A stretch of DNA of 64,000 bases from Symsagittifera roscoffensis (lineage: Eukaryota; Xenacoelomorpha; Acoela; Convolutidae). The DNA is taken from contig NC_087071.1 of NCBI RefSeq assembly GCF_963678635.1, positions 31,732,141-31,796,140 on the forward strand. Direction: 5' to 3'. Below the pieces are notes generated by a model. The model did not search any database, was not told the DNA's origin, and worked only from the letters and a program-made list of their open reading frames with translations. This document shows, piece after piece, positions 21,060-31,700 of the stretch (the stretch's first letter is position 1; the number at the start of each line of letters is the position of its first letter). Made by a program: the position numbers and the translations under genes.

Positions 21060-21590
21060 GACATACAAGCTAGAGCCTAGCTAGAGTAGAAGGCCGTGCA
21101 AGTGCGCGGTTACTGCCCCTGCTTCCCCAATGAGGGAAAGAGGACAGGCCGGCGGGCCTTAACTACCTTCGCATACCCCATCTCGAACAAGCTTATCCTT
21201 GAGTGCCCGGATCCCCTAGTGGGTTGTGAGGCCTTCGTTTTTGTCTCCTAACGAGACCTGACCGCCCCTTATGGACGGTCCTATGGGCTGCGAGCTTTCT
21301 ACAACCATCTGCCCGGGGGTGGACCCTAGCGGTCCCTGGCCAATAGAGCATGGCTGCAATAGACGCACCTTGTGCGTGGGCCTAGCGCCCCTTGTACCCT
21401 GATAGGGTACCTACTTAATAGCCCTAGCGGCTCTCAGGACCCTTAGTGGTCACTTTTAGTGGTCACTTTTACTGGGACACCACGACGCTAGCCAGGTGGG
21501 TTAACCGTGTCCTCCGAAAATAACCCCGAAGGGTTACCACCGGTAACCAACCCTCCCACAAGGTCTCGACGGATAGAACAATCTCTGAGT
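21060..21590. other. GC-rich hairpin-dense island
   Basis: This block is clearly richer in G+C than the neighbouring DNA. It is packed with short perfect hairpins, for example GTACCCT-GAT-AGGGTAC (about 21395), GGTTACC-ACC-GGTAACC (about 21532) and GACCGCCCC-TTATGGACGGTC (about 21267). A 14-base direct repeat, TTTTAGTGGTCACT-like, occurs near 21445. No open frame of note and no rRNA or tRNA is recognised. It could be a transposon subterminal region or a structured RNA. Confidence 0.45.
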
Positions 21591-22533
21591 TGCAAGTAAG
21601 AATTTAACGAAGTTGTTTTTTTGGTCGACTTTCAAACGAAATTCGTTGATTTTTCTCGTCATTCCTTTGCTTACTTCCCTAGAGACTTTTCAACCAAGTG
21701 ATGTCCAATTTTTCTCATGGTTTAGCCCTAATTTAAAACCTAATTTTTGTCGCCAAAGGATCTGAAAATGATCGGCTAGCTATTTACTTGATGTCCTATT
21801 GATCCAGACTATTATTGACACCGTGGGCTAAAAATAGGTTTTGGAAATCTCTGTGCTTGAATCAAAGTTTTGAATTATTGTAAGATTTTATTCTTTTCCG
21901 TTATCCGAGTGTGCGTCTATGGCTATGTGGGTACACACCAATATTATGTCATTTAGATATGTCACACCAATACGATTTGTTACAAGAACTTTTATAGCTG
22001 TAAATTCATTTTTCTCCAAGGTTAACTAAATTTCGATATGAAGCTGTTATCGCGCTGGCGAGTTATTTTGTGTTGAATTTCATCTAAATCATTTTCTTTT
22101 AAATTGTATTGGCGCTCATTATTTGTTCAAAAACTAGCTCGCTAAATTAAGACCAATTCCTTGTACAAAATTTCTCAACTTGAAAAGTGCAAATTTTAAT
22201 TCATCTTTTTGCATCAGCAATGGAAGTGATAACTTACAAACTAACCGCATTTCATCATGTGTACTTTGTACATCTAGATTTATTAGTATAAAATATTCTG
22301 TTGTCTAATTTTGTGACAATCTAATCCATTTTTGTAGTTGATCTTTTAAACTAAGACAAGGAACATCTTACTTCAGGATGGGTGGGTCTATCGATGTGAG
22401 GACTTTATAAAATTTTTGAACGTTTCGTCGAGCTTTTCGAACATTAAACCGAAATGATCAGATCAGAATTATGTTTTCAAATGAATTTAAGTATCAACAT
22501 AATTTACAATGAAGTTAACGTTTTTGCTATCGA

Positions 22534-22764
22534 TTAAGAATGGGAGTTCTGTTCATAGTTAGCAATTTTCTCCAAGATGGCATTCGCTTTAGTCCTCGTC
22601 TTGGCGTGTACTATTTCACATGGGTAAAGGTAAGGATCTGTTATTTGATGTGCATCGGTGACAAAAGGAAATGTCTGAAGAAGTTTCGCTCTGGTTGGTT
22701 TTGAAGCATACTGTTGACTGCTCTCTGAGGTCAGAATATGATGTGCGTTACTTCTTCTAGTTCT
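22534..22764 (-). CDS. Coiled-coil gene, probable last exon
   Basis: Acceptor TTTTTTTTCTTCAG, then 76 codons to TAA. The phase matches the preceding exon across a 2.4-kb intron. That it belongs to this gene rests on phase, strand and position only. Confidence 0.55.
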   Translation of the reverse strand, partial: RTRRSNAHHILTSESSQQYASKPTRAKLLQTFPFVTDAHQITDPYLYPCEIVHAKTRTKANAILEKIANYEQNSHS

Positions 22765-25700
22765 CTGAAGAAAAAAAAAGTAATTTGATACAATTATGGG
22801 ATGGAAAATTAGGTGAAAGCAATTTATACAAACGAGAAAGATGCCAAATACGACCAAAAACTATGTGCACAAGCGAAGCTAAGTGTGATTGAACGATGCA
22901 ACTTTTGTTCCAATTTAAGTCGCCAAGTGCTTCTCTTGGTAGAACATTCGAAAATGTTAATTTTTGTGCTTTTAAAAATGCTAGTTTTTTGGCGGTACAT
23001 TTGAAAGTAACTTTAGTGCTTCTTTACACATGCAAAAGCAGGTGTCTTTAATCGGGACCTAGACTTTTCCATCCAGTAAACAAATTTTTTAAACCAATTT
23101 TCACTTTCTTTTATTGAATCTTGACAACTTCGAGGTTTTCACTTAGTCCTTCGCACTTAATCTAGAGGTAACAACGTCGCCTTTGCATCCTAACTTCTGG
23201 GTTGGAATCCCAGTAGGATTTTTGTAGTATGTATGTAATTGAAAATTTTTCCGGATAAAAATGAATTGTCGGACTTTGTTTTGTCTTCGCAAGTTTGGCG
23301 GCTACGTTGCCACATCACAGATTTTGCTGTTAGCAACTTTCATTGTAGCTGCTTGCAAGTACTGTTCTTTGTACTTTCAAGTGAGCTTGAAACTTTCTTA
23401 AAAAAATCAATATTTTTTTTTTGGCTCAATTGGTGTCTGCTTAAAGATTGTCGGCTTAGTTGCAACATCACGGATTTTTCTTGTGCTGTAAGCCAGTTTC
23501 CTTGTAATTGCAAGTGCAAGTGTTGTTCATTGCAGTTTTAGGAAGGTTGGCTGTTTCCTTTTCATAGTAGTTGTTTTGTTGCTAATTTAATATTCGAATG
23601 TCTGGCATGTTTGCCTAAACAACTACTCTCGAGGCATTTGTCTTATGTTTCTATGCTTTTTTGTATCGCAAATGGTGCGAAGCTCAGCTTCATATTTGAG
23701 TAAAAGTGCTATTTTGTTGGCACTTTTGATTCAGGAAGCTGCATTTCAGTAGTGGAAATTTGAAAAAAATAAATCTTCAAATAGCGAATGAGTGTCGAGT
23801 CAAATGCAGTCATTTTCATACGAATTCTAAGAAAAAGAGATGCTTATGTTATAGGCTAGTCCCAAAAAATACCGTGTAAGTTCTATTTATACTGTAGAAA
23901 AGAATGCTCTTTATTGCATAGTTTCTACAAAAAGTTCATCTAGTTTTGCATAGTTTCTACAAATAGTTATCTTGTCTCAATTTTTCAAAGCAATTCTCAT
24001 GTAAATTGTCAGACCAGATTTTCTGCAAGAAAACTAGAAGAAAAGACCGTTTCAACTGTGTTTTGCTGGTTTTTAAACCTGTTTTGTTTTTCAAGCTGTT
24101 ATACATTAAAGCAGTGTCTTAAGGGAATATCTGAGATATAGTAATGCTTGCGACCCAAATTAATTTTATTAAAAAAATTGATGTTGGATTTTTTGACGAG
24201 CATTTGTAAAAATTGTTTTTTTTTTTTGACAAACTCAGATTGTAATGGCATTTGCGAGAGTTCAGGTTGTAATAGCATTGTATTAGTATTTAAATTTTCC
24301 GTAAACAACTTTGCTTTCAAATCTGTAAGAAAATGGCTTTGCTTCATTATGAAGCCTCAGTAACTTCCTAATTGGTTATTCCTGGTAAAGTGAACGGACG
24401 CCTTGGGAGTCCTTTTATGCCTATGAAAACGAAAAAAAAAAAACTGTGGAACAACTTGAATTGTCGTTTGTCTGGTGGTTTGATGGCGGCCTATTTTCTC
24501 GAAAATTGTTTTTTAATGATCAGTGTGTTCTCATCATTTCAGAAAGCTGTATCTAACATTTGTAAAGATGCAGGTGAATTTAGCATATTTTTCATTTTCA
24601 TGATTGTTTTTCCTTTGAAAATTTTTTGGTTTAAATGGTTTGAGCATATGATAAATCTAATTAATTTTCTCAAAATAGGTCGTTAAAAGGGCAAAAGTAG
24701 GTTTTGCTGAGTTTTTGTGCTTCGGGAACGTAACAGCTTGAAGTTTTAAAACGAATTCTTGCTTCTTTGAATAACGGACGCCTACCCAACCAATGTTCAC
24801 GCAATTGCCGTTCGGTAATTGTTATTTCAATTCTACTTCGACTATGGAACCTTTTTTTCGATTTGTTTTCCTCAAATTAAACACCATTTGGTACATACAT
24901 TTGAAGTTTTTTTTTCAAATAACTTTTTTGAGGTTTTTCAAAAATTTTTCGGATTTCATGGCTGCCGTCTTATTTTGCACCTACTAAATTGCATTTTAAT
25001 GCGTGAGTTGTATCGCAAGTGCCGGGAAGCTCGGTTCGGCTTCTGTATTTTAACAGATTCAATCCATCAGAAATTATTACTATAGTTTTTTTGTAGTACT
25101 ATTGATGTTGAAATGATCAATTTGTTCATTAAAAGTTTTTAAAAAGCCTGAAAACGGGTGTTTTTTTGATGACTGAAAACTAACCTGCTCTGCCGCAGAG
25201 AAAATCTCATCGAGATCAAAATCTCCATCTTTGAGTGCCTTTTTCGAATCGCCATTGCGAAACTCGTGACCGTCTTTATAAAAAGCTGCATCTCCGCTGT
25301 AATTGCTTCTCGATGTAAACATTGGATAATCGGTTTTTGAACTAATAGAACCGATTGATCCAGCAATGTTCGGTGCTTTTGATTGGTTAGAATATTTCTT
25401 CCAAGCTGATTGATCCGAATATCTTTTCGATGCTGATTGGTTGGAAGTTTTCTTAAACTCTGATTGGTTAGAATGTTTGCCCCACGTACTAGCTGGTGCA
25501 TTTATGCCAAGGGATCTCCTCAACTGCTGTCGGTATTTTAGGTCATCGATCTCGATGTCTTGTAGCTTTGCAATTCGCTCTTCAGAAGTTAGTAACTTTT
25601 GTTGTAGATCGTCCTTGGTGAGTTTGGTCAAATCTCGAAAGACTACCTGAAAAACTTGTGTAAAACTGAAAATTTACTGTGCTAAATAAATGCTAAGTAT

Positions 25701-28700
25701 GAGACAATTAGATCAAATCGGATTCGATTAAATTCGATTTTTTTTGCTTTCTGTTCGAAAAATTTTATTGCATTTTTGATTTCAAATTTTTGCTTGTACT
25801 CTAACTTTGAGGTTTTTTAATTGATCTAGATCTGAGATGTCTTGATAAAAGTTGTCAAAAATCACAATTTGTTTTTGAAAACACCATGGTTACGGTCGGC
25901 GGTGAAAGATTCCGACGATCCTAGATCTCAAGAAATAAACATTTTTGATTTTTTTTCGAGAAGGGAAGCTTTAAAAAACTAAATTTTTTAATAAAAGTTT
26001 TTTCGACACAATTTTTCCAAGATTGCAGGAGCAGAAAATTATAACTACGGATATCTTCGTTGCTTTAGGAATACTACAGTTAGTTCTAATTTTCAACCCT
26101 CGCTAAGTGCTTAGGGCAGTACCAACAATCTACCTACGAAGCAAGTTTGCCATGCCTCATATCCTATGATGGTCCAAGATTGCCAATCTGCTATCGTTTT
26201 TGCAGCAATATTATTAATAAACTATTTTTAGTTACTATTATAAGGTAACGTTAATTACTTCTATTATAGAAAATATAGCTTCATGCTTGCCTTAGACTTA
26301 TATCCATCCACAGCCCCGCCTCTAGTTCCGTAACTCCCCCCTCCTCCATAATTCCGCGTCTGTGACAACTGCAAAGTGGCTTCTGTCAGTTGACATCTCA
26401 GCTGTTCATTCTCAATGTAAACTTTCTCTTCGTCTCGTTTCAGTTGCTCTTTTTTATCCTCGGTTTCTTTGAGTCGACTGCGAAGGTCGTCCAGTTCGGT
26501 TTCTCGGTTTCTGACATCTTTTCTGGAAGAAAACACAGTAATTGACAATGCAAGAAAGAACACTGAGATGAGAGTCAATTGGATCAGTTTTTCTCCCTAT
26601 TTCGGATCAGTTTTTCATGCAATAGCCTCTTTTTTGGCAGAAAACTTGTTTCGAAAAAATCGACAAGTTGGCGACAAATTTTTACAGCTAAATTTTGTCA
26701 CGATACGACATTAGCTTTGCTTCAAAGGTTTCTGTTTCTCCACGTTTTTGCAAAAAAAAATTTTGTAAACGCTACTAACTCAAGTTTTTCCAGTTTCCTC
26801 CTGTCAAGTTCTTCTTTAAGAGCCCTCTGTTCTGCCTCGAGTCTCCCCCTTTCTGCCAATTGAACTTTCTCCTCCCCGCTCGCACGTTCCCTCCTTTCAA
26901 ATGCAGGCAAAGATGGGCGATATACTTTATCACTGGTGCTATCTCATGGGTATGAAACTTAGAAAAGAGCCAAAAAACTTCATGATAATTTTTCAGCAGA
27001 GGCACAACACGGATTCTCTGTGAAGAGTTGAACAGCTCGTATGTTAATCATTTCTCTTGCGGATAAATCGCATAACTTAAATTTTTAACTTCAATTTTCA
27101 AGGTGTGTATTTGACGCAAAAATGCAGCCTAAGGCAATATATCATGCACACTTTTGAGAAAACAATCATTCGAAAACTGAACATTCGACATTCGTGCTTT
27201 TAGCAATATGAAAAAAAAAAAATTCTGCTAAATCTCGGCTGCCATTTCGATTTTCGAGACAAAAATCTACCGAAAAAAGTGTCTGCAATTTCGTTTTTCG
27301 AGACAAAAGAAACTATATAAAACGGGTACCTCAAAGTGGTGACAGCGTTGTCTAAGTCTCCTTCCTTGCGTCTGAGTTGCTCTTTTAGAGACGATATTTC
27401 ACTCCTCATCTCCGACTCACGCCAGCGGAACTCCTGACTCTGCTGTTTCAGTCTAAGGGAAAAGTGCGGATTGTTTTTGTGCTGCGATTGTTATTTAAAT
27501 TCGATATTCCAATTAATATTTCAAGTAATGTTTGGTTCAGCTATTTTTTGTCACTTACAAACCACGCCCCGAAGAACTTGTATGTCTGAAGAGAAGAAGA
27601 TTTCAAATATTTAAATGACCTCAAATTTTTTAATTACATTGTATTTACAGGTTGTGCAAAAAAACATGTGCTTGAATGTATTTGAAGCAATGTGAAGCTC
27701 AGGAAGCGGGAAAAAAATGAAAACTTTTCTTTTTTACTTTTTTTGCTCTTGACTGCGTGAGATTCAGAAATACAAGTGGAAAAATTGCGTGTTTTGCATG
27801 TTGAATTTTTCAGCATTTTTTTTTCAATTTTTTTCTGCTATCACAAAAGCTTAGAAAAGTACATTATTGGTCCCAAATTTACTTTTTTCCGCTCCCTGGT
27901 GAATATTTAGCTTTACAAAATGAGTACATGTTGCTTCTCCGTTAAAGTTCTTGTCAAATAAGTGTAGTAAATTCACTTTATGTTGATTGAATTAATTTTT
28001 CGCAAAACGCAAGAAGTATGCTGAAACTGAAGTTTGAATACCAAAAATTCGCATTTAATTCGAAAAAGATTTTTTTTCTAGCAAAAACCAACACAAGGTT
28101 GCTTAACCAATAATCTTTTACGGAAACAAAACTATATTAATTGAGCAATATATTAATTTTTACCGTGTAGAGAGCAGCTCAGTGAGTACTCGAAGCGTTT
28201 TAGGACCAAGTTAACATCCCCCAAAAGTTGTTTTTTTTTGGGGGGGGGGGAGGATGTTAACTTAGTTCTAAATTGGTAATTTTCAACCAAGGTAGAAGAT
28301 GATATTAACTTGGTCTATCTTAACTTAGTCATTTGTCCCCCCCCCCCCCCCCAGTGCAAAAAGAAAGGTGCCCCCCCCCCCAATGCGAAAAAGGGGGGAC
28401 AAAATATATGCAAAAAGAAACTCACAAAATGATCTTTTAGTAGTCACAAATTGATTTCAGAATAAAGAATAAAAAAACAAGAGTCAAAAATGACTTTTGA
28501 ATCGTTATCATTAGGAGGTGGACATTTGGAAGCACAAATAACGCGTGTTGACCTGCATAAACCAAAAATGCTGGTCATACAATTCCATGAACTAAGTCTA
28601 TAAAAAATGCCAGTCATACATTTTTCATACACACTGCTAAAAAGGTGTAATCCAACTTTAAAGAGAACTTTTTTTTATAGTTTTCGCATAAAATCGGTAT

Positions 28701-31700
28701 TTGTCATAAATAAAACAGAAAAACTTTCTAGCAAAAAATGCTATTTATACAATTTCTAAAATAGAAATGGTATGACTAGCGTTGAATTTTTGCCCCCCCC
28801 CCCCCCCAAAAAAAAAAAAATTCCAAGTACAAAACAATTTTTAGACTAACTTTTTGCATGCAGAATTTGATTTTGTGTGCATAGTTTTGTATGCACAAAG
28901 TTTGGATTGTTTTCTCTTTTCTCTCGATAATTTTTCAAAGACGCTCAAAAAGCCTATTTAGTTCACCTTGGGCAATGCGTGATAAATAAAAATTTCAAAT
29001 TCAAAAACTAGCATCGTTGAAATATTTTGCCGAAATTCAGAAGTTTGCTATTTTCATTATATTGTTTGTGCGAAACATCTATTTTCAGGTCGTTTCCAAC
29101 ACATTGTAAATCCAAAAACATTCTGTAAAAATTCAATCGAATTTTGAAGTTATAAAATGAAGCACGACGTTTTACTTCACTTTCATTTTTTGTTATCAAA
29201 TTGTTTGAACTTCGAGTGGAAACAGTTTTTGAAAAAACAGCTTCAGCAAATACTCAAAATTAAATCAACCAGATCGAAGAGTTTCAAGTTCCAAGTGAAG
29301 GACAGTTGACTTCATTTTTAAATCGGTCTCGCTATGGGGAGGATATTTGGACGTAGACACGATTAAATTTTACTTCATTTTAAAGTAGTGAGTAAATTTG
29401 TGGTGTTTTAAAAAAAAGTCGCACAGAAAGCTGGAAGTGTCAATGATTTCGAGAAAGCAAAGTAGACTGGTTTTCAAAATCCATTTTGAAATTAAATTTT
29501 TATAATAGATCAAACTGGGTCAATAAATAATTTTTCCTAGATTAAAAAATGTATTTTCTGATCTAAAAAAAATTATCTATTGATCCAGTTTGATCTATTA
29601 CAAAAAATTTGATTTGAAAATGAATTATAAAAATCAGTTCACTTTGCTTAGTTTAATTTGATTTGAAACTCGAAAAAAAAACTTTATTAGCCCAACCGCG
29701 AAAATTCAATTTTGAGCGTGAACAACTTTAAAGACTTTTTTCTGAAAAGATACACGAAAAAAAAACATTTCAACTGTTATAAGCATCTCATTTTGCTTAC
29801 TGACATTTGAAAACTTTATCGAGAAAAGTTGTTTGGAAAGCCTTTTTAGACTTTACTTGAGTCGCACATGGTCAGACACTTCTTTAATGCCACTTTCTAA
29901 CTAGCTTTTTAGCATCAGTCAATAGTAACTAGTTCTTGAAGTTTACAATTATGCCCCATCTACAAACTTGAAAATAGCAAAAGAATCAAACTTAAAAACG
30001 TGTTTTTTTAAATATATTGGCTGAATAACCGTGGACGGAATATTTTATCCTACTTACCGAAACAAAAGCAAGCAGTTTTTGGTTATTCTGTGATTTCACT
30101 AATTTAACTTCACTAACTTATCGCTCTCCATCTTTGAACTGACACACCTGGTCAGTCTGTCCACTTGTTCACGTGCCACCTCCCTCTCCTCCTTCTCAGC
30201 CTCCATCCTACTTCGGAGTAACTGCAACTCACCCTCCCTCAGTGTTGTTGCCTTGTCTACATTGGGGGTACCAATTTCACGTTTACACTTTCTAGACCGA
30301 ATTTGGCTGATTTTAATTTTCCTCTTTCTTAGCTAACACTAAAAAGGCTTTGTATTTTCAGAACAAACACATCAAGTTTTAATCTTACATGTACTTCAAA
30401 AAGGAGCCCACGAAGTTGTAAGGATTTTTGCAGGAATGGGCTGATGGTTTTATTTTAAAAAACATTGTTTGAACTTGTTAAGAAAACTTTTTCAATCTTT
30501 TTAGGAAACTTTATGTAAACGTGACAAAAGTTCAGTTTGCGGTGCGGATTTTGAATTTTTGGCACAAAAATGATGTTCTACTTCTATTTAACTCTGCGCT
30601 AAAAACTGTTTTGACTGTATATACATGTATGTAACATGTGTCCATCATGGTTTTATCAGTTTTGAGGACTTAAGGGTTAAATTGGTCCCTATTTTGCCCA
30701 ATTTCTCTTCCAGTCTCATTTTGTGTGTGACATCTCCTATAGTTTTTTCTAGTAGGGTCGAAAATTGGATGTTCTGAGAGACATGGCTTCCGTTCTCGTT
30801 GTGTTCGTCTTTTTGCGACTTGGATGCCAAACTGTTTTCCAATGCTGAAAAAAAAACAATTTTAATTTTTCTCAAAAATATCAAAAATTTTATCAATACC
30901 TAATTTTCTGATTGAACGGATGTTTGTGTATTTGATAATACATTTCTGGTCATTTTTATCATAAATTTTTTTTTATAAAATTCAGACAATAAATTGATTC
31001 AATATACCAATTTTGAGTTTGCATTTTGACCTTCTTGGACCTTTTTTGTCGCCTTCATCTCAGAAAAACTCGAAGGGTGAACAAAATTTTCCGCAACTCA
31101 CTTTTAACTTTTTCGCGTAACGTCTTCAACTCATCGGCTATTTGCTCAGACGTTCTCTGGTTGACCAAATTAGTTAACGAACTCTGAACTAGAAGGTCCC
31201 CTGAGGTCAACAACCTCCTCAATTCGTTATCAAATATCACTGGTGTTCTTTCATTTGCGTTTCCTCTGTCTTGTCGTTGGTTTACTGAACTGCTGTTGTT
31301 TGTAGCATAGCTCTGTTGGTGCGCAATAGCTGCTTCTGCTTGCTGCACTCGGTGTAATTCTAGGAAACTTGGTTGTTGTTTTATCAAGGAAAGCAACAAT
31401 TTCAAAGTTGAGAACTCTATAGAAAACTCCGCCTTAATAGTGAATTGAAATAAATTGTGAACGCTTGATTTCATTCACAGTTTTATGAAGTGTTATCAAA
31501 TTGGGTTGATTTTTTTATAGAAATTACTGAACTAAAAGAATCAGATAATAACAAGGATAGCCGGTTACTGTGCAAGTGGCACAGAATGTTCCGAACAATG
31601 TACCCAAAGTAAATAAGCGTTACTCAAATAAAACTAAGTTTTTACAGTTTAAATAAGCTAATGTTGGCTTTTAAGCAGTTAAAATAAGAAAATAAAAAAT

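Noticed and set aside
22380-22533. Further 3' exons of the coiled-coil gene below 22534
   Set aside because: The frame closes with TAA at 22534 and no phased acceptor or homologous sequence was seen further down.
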